Source: Melittangium boletus DSM 14713
Lineage (GTDB): Bacteria > Myxococcota > Myxococcia > Myxococcales > Myxococcaceae
Length of the DNA stretch: 64,000 nt
Reading direction: 5' to 3'
NCBI RefSeq assembly: GCF_002305855.1
Contig: NZ_CP022163.1
Location: 9,491,765 to 9,555,764, forward strand
The notes beneath the pieces were generated by a model, which made no database searches, was not told the origin of the DNA, and saw only the letters and a list, made by a program, of their open reading frames with translations. Positions 25,928 through 34,179 of this stretch are shown in pieces. The translations under genes were made by a program, and so were the position numbers. The stretch's first letter is position 1; each line of letters starts with the position of its first letter.

Positions 25928-27193
25928 ATGGAAACCCTGGAGCTGCTCATCCGCAACACGTCCGAGGTGCTCACCGTGGAGGGCTCGCCCCAGCAGCCCG
26001 CGGAACAAGCCCTCACGCCCCAACCCAACGCCTGCGTCGGCGTGCGCCGGGGCAAGGTCTGGTACGTGGGTTCCGAGGGAGCCCTGCCGCCGGGCGCGGT
26101 GGGCCCCTCCACCCGGGTGCTGGACGCCCATGGCCAGTTCGTGGGCCCGGGCTTCGTGGACCCCCACACCCATGCCGTCTTCGCGGGCGAGCGCGCGGCG
26201 GAGTTCGACCTGCGCTGCCAGGGCGCCACCTACCTGCAGATCGCCCAGGCGGGGGGCGGCATCGTCAACACCGTGCGCGCCACCCGCTTCGCCAGCGAGG
26301 AGGATCTCATCCGGCTCGCCCTGCCCCGGCTGCAGTTGATGCTCGAGTACGGCGTGACGACCGCCGAGGTGAAGAGCGGCTATGGGCTGTCGCTCCAGGA
26401 CGAGCTGAAGATGCTCCGGGTGGTGCAGCGGCTCTCGGCGCTCCAGCCCGTGGAGCTGGTGCCCACGCTCATGTGCGCGCACGCCGTCCCCGAGGAGTAC
26501 CGCGAGTGGCGCGAGCCCTACCTGGACCTGTGCATCCAGGAGATCATCCCCGCGGTGGCCGAGCAGGGCCTCGCGCGCTTCTGCGACGTCTTCGTCGAGC
26601 AGGGGGCCTTCACGCCCTCCGAGGCCCGCCGAGTGCTCGGAGCCGCCCAGAAGCGGGGGCTCAGGCCCCGGCTGCACGTGGACCAGCTGACGAGCGGGGG
26701 CGGCGCGGAGCTGGCGGCGGAGCTGGGCGCGGCCACCGCGGACCACCTGGAACACGTGAGCGACGCGGGCATCCAGGCCCTGGCCCAGGCGGGCGTCACG
26801 GCCGTCCTGGTGCCCACCTCCACCCTCTTCCTCCGGGTGCGCCCCTATGCCCCGGGACGCAAGCTGCGCGATGCCGGCGTCAACGTGGCGCTCGGCACCA
26901 ACCTCAACCCCGGCTCCGGCATGAGTGAGAACCTGCCCCTGGCCCTGGGGCTCGCCTGCCTGGAGAACGGGCTGACGGCCGCCGAGGCCTATTGGGCGGC
27001 CACCCGGGGCGCCGCCCTCGCGCTTGGTTTGAATACATACGGCCGAATCACCGTGGGAGACCCGGCCAACCTTGTCATCTTTTCGTGTTCCAACTACCGC
27101 CACCTTCCCTATCATCTAGGAATCAATCATGCGCGGATCGTCATCAAGGATGGCCACGTGGTGATAGAACAGGAGAAGGCCCTATGTGCGTGA
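25928..27193 (+). CDS. hutI: Imidazolonepropionase
   Basis: The third step of histidine degradation: hydrolysis of imidazolone-5-propionate to N-formimino-glutamate. A 421-residue amidohydrolase with GPGFVDPHTHAVFAGERAAEF providing the metal histidines, EVKSGYGLSLQDELKMLRV, HVDQLTSGGGAELAAELGA and the late ALGTNLNPGSG aspartate/asparagine segment. The ATG at 25928 lies four bases after the hutU stop. The earlier open frame is a shadow inside hutU. Confidence 0.96.
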   Translation: METLELLIRNTSEVLTVEGSPQQPAEQALTPQPNACVGVRRGKVWYVGSEGALPPGAVGPSTRVLDAHGQFVGPGFVDPHTHAVFAGERAAEFDLRCQGATYLQIAQAGGGIVNTVRATRFASEEDLIRLALPRLQLMLEYGVTTAEVKSGYGLSLQDELKMLRVVQRLSALQPVELVPTLMCAHAVPEEYREWREPYLDLCIQEIIPAVAEQGLARFCDVFVEQGAFTPSEARRVLGAAQKRGLRPRLHVDQLTSGGGAELAAELGAATADHLEHVSDAGIQALAQAGVTAVLVPTSTLFLRVRPYAPGRKLRDAGVNVALGTNLNPGSGMSENLPLALGLACLENGLTAAEAYWAATRGAALALGLNTYGRITVGDPANLVIFSCSNYRHLPYHLGINHARIVIKDGHVVIEQEKALCA

Positions 27194-27265
27194 TTTCGAG
27201 CGCACAAGGGGCGCTTTAAGGAACTTCCCAGTTGGGCCGGCCGTTAGCATCAAACAAGCAAGACT

Positions 27266-28120
27266 ATGTGCCGCCTCTTTGGTTTTCGCTCATCGGTTCC
27301 GACCGCCGTTCACCCCTCCCTCGTGACGGAGAAGAACTCGCTTCTCCAGCAGTCGAGGGAGCACAAGGACGGCTGGGGCATTGCCGCCTACCCGGTAGGC
27401 GACAGCCCCTCCGTCGCGCACGGGCTGGGCCCGGCGCACTGTGATCCGGACTTCGAGCGGGTGAGCAGTCAGGTGTCTTCCCGCACGGTGGTCGCGCACA
27501 TCCGCCTGGCCTCGGTGGGGAGCGTGGAGCGGTGCAACGCCCACCCCTTCACCCATGGCCGGTGGTGTTTCGTCCACAACGGCACACTCAAGAACTTCGC
27601 GTTGCACCAGAAGAGCCTGGAAGGGCTCATCCGCGAGGACTTGCGCGTGCGCATCCAGGGCGCCACGGACTCCGAGCGCTGCTTCTATCTCTTCCTCACC
27701 CGGTTGTCGGAGCAGAGGCAGTGCCTGGTGGGCCCGGCGTGCGTGGAGAAGGTCGCGCGAGCCCTGGCGGAGACCATGGGCCTGGTGGCGGCCATCACGG
27801 ACATGCCGGGGCAGGATGGCTCGTCCATGAACTTCCTCGTGACGAATGGGGACGTGATGGTGGCCACGCGGCGCAACCGCACCCTCTTCCTGTCGGACAC
27901 CGCGCCCGAGACGGGCCGGTGCGCCCACCGGGCGAACGCGGGTCCGCCCCGGCCAGGCACCCGGTTGGAGCAGTTCGTGCTCGCCAGCGAGCGGCTGTCG
28001 GGCGAGGACCACTGGCACCAGGTGGGCGAGGACGAGATCATCGGCGTGGACAACAACCTCGTCTTCCATCAGTGGAAGGTGCAGGAGCTGTACGCTCGGG
28101 CCCTGAGCGGGCCTCCCTGA
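27266..28120 (+). CDS. Class II glutamine amidotransferase
   Basis: A 284-residue N-terminal-nucleophile amidotransferase. Met1 is followed by Cys2 in MCRLFGFRSS, the catalytic thiol after Met removal. HKDGWGIAAY, HIRLASVGSVERCNAHPF and FVHNGTLKNF form the glutamine site, as in YafJ/EgtC-like proteins. No acceptor domain is fused. Ammonia could be passed to a partner, or a gamma-glutamyl group cleaved as in EgtC; there are no ergothioneine genes here, so the substrate is open. It lies 72 bp after hutI and may be a separate unit. Confidence 0.88.
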   Translation: MCRLFGFRSSVPTAVHPSLVTEKNSLLQQSREHKDGWGIAAYPVGDSPSVAHGLGPAHCDPDFERVSSQVSSRTVVAHIRLASVGSVERCNAHPFTHGRWCFVHNGTLKNFALHQKSLEGLIREDLRVRIQGATDSERCFYLFLTRLSEQRQCLVGPACVEKVARALAETMGLVAAITDMPGQDGSSMNFLVTNGDVMVATRRNRTLFLSDTAPETGRCAHRANAGPPRPGTRLEQFVLASERLSGEDHWHQVGEDEIIGVDNNLVFHQWKVQELYARALSGPP

Positions 28121-28127
28121 GCGGGCC

Positions 28128-28859
28128 TCAAGGACTCGGAAGACCCCGCTGCTCCACCCGCGCGTAGTGTCGAGCGGCGAAGAGCAGCGCGAGCGCGCTC
28201 AAGACGTGCCAGACCGCGTGCCCCTGGAGCCAGTGGTTGTCGGGCTCGCACCAGCGCCGGGTCACGTCCGCCACCGAGCAGACGATCGCCACGGCCATCA
28301 ACCCCACCGCCCACTCGAAGTCCCGACCCTGGCGCCTCGCGTTGGCGCGCTGGAACAGCCGGATCTCCGTGCCGATGACCACCAGGACCGCGGCCAGGAC
28401 GACGAACTGGTACGGCACGCGGACGGCGCGCATCACCGGAATCAGCAGCGTGCACCCCACCGTCAGGCCCACGTGAAGGGGGAGCACCCGCGCCTCGGGC
28501 ACCAGGCCCAGCCGGTGCAGGTTCAACGCGACGAGCAGGAAGACGAGCACGTACATGCCCACGAAATCCATCAACTGGGTGCCGAAGTTGTTCGTCGCGT
28601 GGAAGGCGAAGGAGGCCACCGCCACGAACAGCGTCGTCCAGGCGAAGCGACCCAAGGCCCGATTGCGGCTGGAAACCCATCCGCGCAGACACACCAGCGC
28701 CACCACGACATAGGCCAGGTTGGACCACGCGTTCGCGGGCTCGTTCACCCAGGAGCACAGCGTGGCCTCGCACCACTTCACGTTCGGTTCGCCCCAGGCG
28801 ACGCGCAGTTCCCACCAGGGGCAGCCGGGGGCGAACAACCGCTCGACGACAGTGTCCAT
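28128..28859 (-). CDS. Ceramidase-like integral membrane hydrolase (CREST superfamily)
   Basis: A 243-residue protein with about seven membrane helices. It keeps the metal-hydrolase signature of alkaline ceramidases and related CREST proteins: WCEATLCSWVNEPANAWSN near the N-terminus, the helix with SFAFHATNNFG (Ser and His), an Asp in LMDFVGMY, and LQGHAVWHVLSALALL with the HxxxH pair. Members cleave amides in ceramides or act as receptors. Myxobacteria make sphingolipid-like and ether lipids, so a lipid role is plausible, but the substrate is not shown. Confidence 0.8.
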   Translation of the reverse strand: MDTVVERLFAPGCPWWELRVAWGEPNVKWCEATLCSWVNEPANAWSNLAYVVVALVCLRGWVSSRNRALGRFAWTTLFVAVASFAFHATNNFGTQLMDFVGMYVLVFLLVALNLHRLGLVPEARVLPLHVGLTVGCTLLIPVMRAVRVPYQFVVLAAVLVVIGTEIRLFQRANARRQGRDFEWAVGLMAVAIVCSVADVTRRWCEPDNHWLQGHAVWHVLSALALLFAARHYARVEQRGLPSP

Positions 28860-28878
28860 CCCCCGACTCTAGATCTGC

Positions 28879-29310
28879 CTACCGGGGTGGAGGGGTCTCG
28901 CTTGGCGTGCCCCAACGGGCCACCGTGACGGACACCGTCATGTCACCGTCCACGGAGAAGGTCCGGCGTGGCATCGGCTCGCCCTGAAGCGACAGCTCGG
29001 GCGTCCACCCCTCCTCCCGCCGCAACTCGTAGGACACCTCCGCGCCCACCGCGAGGCGCACCAGGCCCGTGTAGTGCCCATCCACGCCCCGGCGCAGATG
29101 GAAGCCGGGCGCCTTGTCCTCGCCGAGCGCCGCGGCCGAGCCCACCACGTTGATGGTGGCGCTGGCGGGTGTGTCGGAGGGGACCGTCACATCGAAGGTG
29201 ACGCTGGCGTGGGGCACCACGGTGGGGGCGGGCTCGAAGGCGCCACATCCCAGCACCGCACTGGCGAGCGGGATGAGCGAAAACCACTTCATGGCGTGGG
29301 AGCGGCTCAT
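28879..29310 (-). CDS. Lipoprotein with a CBM20-like beta-sandwich
   Basis: About 143 residues. From the ATG at 29310, MSRSHAMKWFSLIPLASAVLGCG gives a lipobox (AVLGC), so it is a lipoprotein; an ATG six codons later (29292) is an alternative. The mature domain has beta-strand patterns such as VTFDVTVPSDTPASATINVV, GSAAALGEDKAPGF and ELRREEGWTPELS, resembling starch-binding (CBM20-like) modules in which a sugar-facing Trp is common. The frame before the start is an upstream shadow. Function unknown; it may bind glycan at the cell surface. Confidence 0.65.
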   Translation of the reverse strand: MSRSHAMKWFSLIPLASAVLGCGAFEPAPTVVPHASVTFDVTVPSDTPASATINVVGSAAALGEDKAPGFHLRRGVDGHYTGLVRLAVGAEVSYELRREEGWTPELSLQGEPMPRRTFSVDGDMTVSVTVARWGTPSETPPPR

Positions 29311-29403
29311 GGGCGGCAGGATACGCTCCCTCGCGGGCCTTACCCCTCCTCGCGCTCCAGAATGTTCTCCCGCGGAAGCGCGGGGCCTCCCGGTGTCGGA
29401 CAC

Positions 29404-29889
29404 TCACCGATTCTCGGGCAGCCAGGCATCCAGCAACTCGGTGGGCCGCTCTCCCCAGGCCTCGGCCACGAGTTCCCGCGCGTCCTCTCCCACCTCTCGC
29501 AGGGTGAGGCGCAAGAAGGCCCGGGGCGCGGCCTCGGGAATCTTGTCCAGCCACTCCACCAGCAGCGCGCCATCGCCCCCCACCAGGTCCAGGAAGCCCG
29601 TGGCGTACAGCTCGTCGTAGTCGGCCAGCCGGTAGAGGTCCGCGTGGTAGAGCGGAATCCGGCCCCGGTAGGGGTAGACGATGGCGAAGGTGGGGCTGGC
29701 CACCTCCGCGCGAGCCACCTCCGCGCCCTCGGCCACGCCGCGCACCAGGTGCGTCTTGCCCGCGCCCAGGTCCCCCACCAGCCCCACGAAATCGCCCGGC
29801 TGGAGCAGTCTCCCGAGCCGCACTCCCCACGCATGGGTCTCCTCGGGAGAGGAGGAACGCACCATCCGCACTCGGGTGGGCGCGCTCAT
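29404..29889 (-). CDS. tsaE: tRNA threonylcarbamoyladenosine biosynthesis ATPase TsaE
   Basis: A 161-residue ATPase that works with TsaB and TsaD to make t6A37 on ANN-decoding tRNAs. Walker A is VGDLGAGKTHLVRGV; SPTFAIVYPYRGRIPLYHADLYRL holds the conserved switch region, and LLVEWLDKIPE the acidic Walker B-like end. The ATG at 29889 overlaps the nnr stop (ATGA). It is the final gene of the housekeeping operon. Confidence 0.93.
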   Translation of the reverse strand: MSAPTRVRMVRSSSPEETHAWGVRLGRLLQPGDFVGLVGDLGAGKTHLVRGVAEGAEVARAEVASPTFAIVYPYRGRIPLYHADLYRLADYDELYATGFLDLVGGDGALLVEWLDKIPEAAPRAFLRLTLREVGEDARELVAEAWGERPTELLDAWLPENR

Positions 29890-31418
29890 CGGTCCCACCG
29901 CGTCCACACCTGGCACAACCCCTTCGCCACGTCCGTGGCGATGAGCCCCATCATCCCGCGCCGGGCCACCATCAGATCTCCCGACAACCCATGGGCGAAC
30001 ACGGCCGTCCACGCGGCCTCGGGAAGCTTCAGGCCTTGCGCCAACAGCGCACCCACGACGCCGCTCAACACGTCACCGGTCCCCCCGGTGGACATGCCCG
30101 GGTTGCCCGTGGGGTTCACGTACACCGTGCCCTCGGCGTGCGCGATGAGCGTACGAGCCCCCTTGAGCACGAGCGTCACGCCATGCGTCCGCGCGAAGTC
30201 CCGCGCCACCTTCACCCGCTCCTTCTGCAGCGCCTTCGTGGACACGCCCGCCAACCGCGACATTTCCCCCGGGTGGGGCGTGAGCACCAGCGGGCCCTTC
30301 GCCCGGCGCAGGATGGACAGGTCCGTGGACACGGCGTTGAGCGCGTCCGCGTCGAGCACCGCGGGCGCCTCGATGCGCGAGAGCAGCTCGCCCAGCAAGG
30401 TCGCCGTCTCCTCGCCCCGGGGAATGCCCGGGCCCACGACGAGCACGTCCTTACCCTCGGCCGCCGCCAGCAGGGGCTCCAGGTCCGCGAGCCCCAGCGG
30501 CCCCGGAGACTCCAGCGGCCAGCCCATCACCTCGGGAGCGTGGCCGAGCACCGACTCCACCACCGCCGCGCGCGTGGCCACCGTGACGAGCCCCGCCCCA
30601 CCCCGCAGCGCCCCCAGGGCGGACAGGGCCGCCGCTCCGGACTTGCCCGGGCTGCCCGCCACCACCAGCACGTGTCCGTAGGTGCCCTTGTGCGTGTCCG
30701 AGCGCCGGGGCGCGATGGCTCCCCGCGCGTCCGCCTCCTCGACGAACAGCAACTCCTGGCCCTCCCGCTCCTCCACGGCCTGGGCGGGCAGCCCGATGTC
30801 CACGCACCGCACGTCGCCACACAGGGAGGCCCCGGGCTCCAGCACCTGCCCCGGCTTGAGGAAGCCGAAGCTCACGGTGATGTCCGCCTCCACGCATGGC
30901 TCGAAGGGCTCGGCCGAGTCCGTGTGCAACCCCGAGGGCAGATCCGCCGCCACCACCTTCGCGCCCGCTTCCCGCCAGCGCCGCAGGTGCTGGATCGCCT
31001 CGGCGAACTCCCCCGTGGGAGCCCGGGTGAGCCCCGTGCCGAAGAGCGCGTCCACCACCACGTCCCCGGGCCGCGGCGCCTCCAGCGCGCCGAGCGCCTG
31101 GGGCTCGAGGCCCGAGGGGCCCAGGGCGAGCAGGTTGCGCTGGAAACCGGAAGTCCGCTTCTCCGAGGGGCCCACGAGCACGAGCGTCACGCGCCGGCCC
31201 CGAGCGAGGAGGAAGCGCGCCGCCACCAACCCGTCGCCCCCGTTGTTGCCCGGCCCGCAGACGACGACGAAGCGCGCCTCCGGCCCGCCCAGGGCGTGCG
31301 CCACCTCCGCCAGCTCCCGGCCCGCGTTCTCCATCAACAGGGAGGACGGCATACCGTGGTGGGACTCGGCGGACCGCTCGGCCGCGCGCATCCGGTCCGC
31401 GGTGAGAACACGGCGCAT
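29886..31418 (-). CDS. nnr: Bifunctional NAD(P)H-hydrate epimerase / ADP-dependent dehydratase
   Basis: A 510-residue fusion. The N-terminal half (YjeF-N/NnrE) epimerises damaged NAD(P)HX: VVCGPGNNGGDGLVAARFL and VVDALFGTGLTRAP. The C-terminal half (NnrD) dehydrates it: HKGTYGHVLVVAGSPGKSGA and NPTGNPGMSTGGTGDVLSG, with the ADP/ATP-binding end. It is 3 bp from acpS and overlaps tsaE. This combination is a common order in bacteria. Confidence 0.95.
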   Translation of the reverse strand: MRRVLTADRMRAAERSAESHHGMPSSLLMENAGRELAEVAHALGGPEARFVVVCGPGNNGGDGLVAARFLLARGRRVTLVLVGPSEKRTSGFQRNLLALGPSGLEPQALGALEAPRPGDVVVDALFGTGLTRAPTGEFAEAIQHLRRWREAGAKVVAADLPSGLHTDSAEPFEPCVEADITVSFGFLKPGQVLEPGASLCGDVRCVDIGLPAQAVEEREGQELLFVEEADARGAIAPRRSDTHKGTYGHVLVVAGSPGKSGAAALSALGALRGGAGLVTVATRAAVVESVLGHAPEVMGWPLESPGPLGLADLEPLLAAAEGKDVLVVGPGIPRGEETATLLGELLSRIEAPAVLDADALNAVSTDLSILRRAKGPLVLTPHPGEMSRLAGVSTKALQKERVKVARDFARTHGVTLVLKGARTLIAHAEGTVYVNPTGNPGMSTGGTGDVLSGVVGALLAQGLKLPEAAWTAVFAHGLSGDLMVARRGMMGLIATDVAKGLCQVWTRWDR

Positions 31419-31421
31419 GGT

Positions 31422-31799
31422 TCAGCTCCTCTCCTGTAGGACGACCGTCGCGGCGGCGACGCCCGCGTCATGGGTGAGCGCGAGGAAGGCCTCCGCGCGC
31501 CGCTTCTCCATCTCCACGAGCGCCACGCCCGAGAAGCGGAAGCGCGGGGGGCCGCCCTCGCGCACCACTTCCATGTCATGCCAGGAGAGGCCCGGCGGCG
31601 CGCCCAGCGCCTTGACCAGGGCTTCCTTGGCGGCGAAGCGCGCGGCGTAGGCATTGGCCGCGTCCGAGCGGGCCGCGCAGTACTCCCGCTCGGCGGGCGT
31701 GTACACCCGCGCGAGGAAACGCTCGGCGCGGGGCCCGTCCAGGATGCGCTGGATGCGCGCCACCGAGCAGATGTCCAACCCCAGGCCGATGATCGCCAT
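31422..31799 (-). CDS. acpS: Holo-[acyl-carrier-protein] synthase
   Basis: A 125-residue phosphopantetheinyl transferase of the small trimeric AcpS type. IGLGLDICSVARIQRIL at the N-terminus provides the Mg-binding Asp, and RFAAKEALVKALG the Glu and Lys. It activates primary-metabolism ACP with the CoA phosphopantetheine arm; large NRPS carrier domains usually need an Sfp-type enzyme, which is not seen here. Lies 11 bp after pdxJ. Confidence 0.95.
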   Translation of the reverse strand: MAIIGLGLDICSVARIQRILDGPRAERFLARVYTPAEREYCAARSDAANAYAARFAAKEALVKALGAPPGLSWHDMEVVREGGPPRFRFSGVALVEMEKRRAEAFLALTHDAGVAAATVVLQERS

Positions 31800-31810
31800 G
31801 GCGCGAAGGG

Positions 31811-32536
31811 TTAGCCCGGGTTGCGCATCAACTCCAGCATCTCTCGCACCGCCCGCTCGAAACCCACCAACACCGCCCGCCCGACGATGGCGTGGCCGAT
31901 GTTCAGCTCGTCGATCTCCTGGATGCGCGCGATGGCCTGCACGTTGTCGTAGTTGAGTCCGTGGCCCGCGGCCACGCCCATGCCCAGCCGGGCGCCCGCC
32001 TTCGCCGCGTCGAGGATGCGGCTCAGCTCGCGCTCGCGCTCCCGGTCGTTGCGCGCCTCGCAGTAGCGCCCGGTGTGCAGCTCGAGCCGGTCCGCGTTCA
32101 CCTTGTGCGACGCGCGCACCTGATCCAGGTCCGGATCGATGAACAGCGAGACAGTGATCTCCCCGTCCTTGAGGTTCTTGATGATCTTCGCGAGCCCGTC
32201 ACGCTGGCCATTCACGTCCAGCCCGCCCTCGGTGGTGAGCTCCTCGCGCCGCTCGGGCACCAGCGTCACCACATCCGGCTTGTGCTCGTAGGCGATCTTC
32301 ACCATGTCCTGGGTGGCCGCCATCTCCAGGTTGAGCAGCGTCTGGACCGTCTGGCGCAGGATGCGCAGATCGCGCTCCTGGATGTGCCGCCGGTCCTCCC
32401 TCAAGTGGATGGTGATCTGCCCGGCGCCCGCCAGCTCCGCGAAGGCGGCGGCCGTCACCGGATCCGGATACGCGGTCCGCCGCGCCTGCCGCAGCGTCGC
32501 CACGTGATCCACGTTCACACCCAATCGCTGTCCCAT
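31811..32536 (-). CDS. pdxJ: Pyridoxine 5'-phosphate synthase
   Basis: A 241-residue TIM-barrel enzyme making pyridoxine 5'-phosphate from deoxyxylulose 5-phosphate and 3-amino-1-hydroxyacetone phosphate. LGVNVDHVATLRQARRTAYP, ITIHLREDRRHIQERDL, VTLVPERREELTTEGGLDV and GMGVAAGHGLNYDNV all fit. Length is normal. It is downstream of glmM in the same direction. Confidence 0.96.
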   Translation of the reverse strand: MGQRLGVNVDHVATLRQARRTAYPDPVTAAAFAELAGAGQITIHLREDRRHIQERDLRILRQTVQTLLNLEMAATQDMVKIAYEHKPDVVTLVPERREELTTEGGLDVNGQRDGLAKIIKNLKDGEITVSLFIDPDLDQVRASHKVNADRLELHTGRYCEARNDRERERELSRILDAAKAGARLGMGVAAGHGLNYDNVQAIARIQEIDELNIGHAIVGRAVLVGFERAVREMLELMRNPG

Positions 32537-32625
32537 GTCGGCCGCTCCCTCGCGAACACTCCGGGAGGAAGCCCCTCAGGGGGCCCCTCCCGCGCGCCCT
32601 TCTATTCGCGGCCTGGGACTGGATG

Positions 32626-34020
32626 TCAACCGTTGAGCGCTTGGGTGAGCGCGTCGGCGATCTGCCGGGCGTACTGCTCGTTGCGCGCGGCGTCGGTGCC
32701 CTCGATGAGGACGCGGGCCTTGGGCTCGGTGCCGGAGAAGCGCACGAGCACCCGGCCCTCCTTGCCCAGCTTCTTCTCCACGTCCTGGATGGCGCGCATC
32801 ACCGTGGGCAGCTCGCCCAGCTCGCGCTTCTGCTTGATGACCACGTTGAGCAGCGTCTGGGGCACCGGCTGGAAGATGGAGGCCAGCTCGCTCACCGGCT
32901 TCTGCTGGCGGCACATGACCGCGAGGAGCTGGAGCGCCGCCAGGGTGCCATCGCCCGTGGTGGTGTGATCGGAGAAGATGAGGTGGCCGCTCTGCTCGCC
33001 GCCCAGGTTGTAGCCGTTCTTGCGCATCTCCTCGACGACGTAGCGATCACCCACCTTGGTGCGCACCACCTTGACGCCGTAGTTGGCCACCGCGCGCTCC
33101 AGGCCGATGTTGCTCATCACCGTGGACACGAGCGTCTTCTTCTTGAGCTCCTTGCGGGTGACGAGCTCCCCGGTGCAGATGGCCATGATGGCGTCGCCAT
33201 CCACGACCTTGCCCTTCTCGTCCACGACGATGAGGCGGTCCGCGTCGCCGTCCAGCGCGATGCCCAGGTTCGCCCCGTTCTTGAGCACGCACTTGGAGAG
33301 GTTCTCCGGGTGCAGCGCGCCGCACTTGTGATTGATGTTCTTGCCGTCCGGCTGCACGCCCAGGGTGATGACCTTGGCGCCCAGCTCCTCGAGCACCGCG
33401 GGGGCCGTCTTGTAGGCCGCGCCGTTGGCGCAATCGACGACCACCGTGAGCCCCTCGAGCGTCAGCTCCCGCGGGAAGGTCGTCTTGAGGAAGACGATGT
33501 AGCGGCCGCGCGCGTCCTCCAGGCGGAAGGCCCGGCCAATCTTCGTGGCCGTGGGGCGGATGGAGTCGATGGCGCCGCTGGCCACCAGCTCCTCGATCTT
33601 CGCCTCCGTCTCATCCGGCAGCTTGAAGCCGTCGCGCCAGAAGAACTTGATGCCGTTGTCCTGGTAGGGGTTGTGCGAGGCGGAGATGACCGCGCCCGCG
33701 TCCGCGCGCATGGAGGTGGTGAGATTGGCGATGCCCGGCGTGGGCAGCGGCCCCACCAGGTCCACATCCACCCCCATGGAGATGAGGCCCGCGGCGAGCG
33801 CCTGCTCGAGCATGTAGCCGGACAGCCGCGTGTCCTTGCCGATGATGACCCGGTGCCGGTGCGGTCCGTTGCGGATGAGATGCGCGAGCGCACGTCCCAA
33901 CTGCATCGCGACTTCCGCCGTCATCGGATAGACGTTGGCAACACCCCGGACTCCGTCCGTGCCGAAAAGCCGCTGCGACGCCCGCTCTTCCTTGGGGGGC
34001 ATGTTCATCCTGTACGCCAT
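32626..34020 (-). CDS. glmM: Phosphoglucosamine mutase
   Basis: A 464-residue phosphohexomutase converting glucosamine-6-phosphate to glucosamine-1-phosphate for UDP-GlcNAc, hence peptidoglycan and LPS. RLFGTDGVRGVANVYPM starts domain 1. VISASHNPYQDNGIKFF carries the phospho-serine (Ser115). LDGDADRLIVVDEKG is the metal loop, GGEQSGHLIF the sugar loop, and LVRFSGTEPKARVLIEG the phosphate-binding end. The ATG at 34020 has a ggag site ten bases before it; ATGs at codons 5 and 7 are alternatives. Confidence 0.95.
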   Translation of the reverse strand: MAYRMNMPPKEERASQRLFGTDGVRGVANVYPMTAEVAMQLGRALAHLIRNGPHRHRVIIGKDTRLSGYMLEQALAAGLISMGVDVDLVGPLPTPGIANLTTSMRADAGAVISASHNPYQDNGIKFFWRDGFKLPDETEAKIEELVASGAIDSIRPTATKIGRAFRLEDARGRYIVFLKTTFPRELTLEGLTVVVDCANGAAYKTAPAVLEELGAKVITLGVQPDGKNINHKCGALHPENLSKCVLKNGANLGIALDGDADRLIVVDEKGKVVDGDAIMAICTGELVTRKELKKKTLVSTVMSNIGLERAVANYGVKVVRTKVGDRYVVEEMRKNGYNLGGEQSGHLIFSDHTTTGDGTLAALQLLAVMCRQQKPVSELASIFQPVPQTLLNVVIKQKRELGELPTVMRAIQDVEKKLGKEGRVLVRFSGTEPKARVLIEGTDAARNEQYARQIADALTQALNG

Positions 34021-34179
34021 AAAAGTTCCGCTCCACCTTTCCCTGGCCGGCCACGAGACCGGCCCGCCGACGCCAGAGGGCTTATACCGTGCCCTCCACA
34101 GCGCCCGAAGTTAGGGAGCGGAAGTCCCCTGGACAAGCGTGCGGCCGGACAACGGGCACTTGTCCTCCAGTGGGTCGGT

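Noticed and set aside
31422..31799. AcpS as the activator of the NRPS carrier domains
   Set aside because: It belongs to the short fatty-acid type within a housekeeping operon; NRPS carriers normally need an Sfp-type enzyme, so a link would be speculative.
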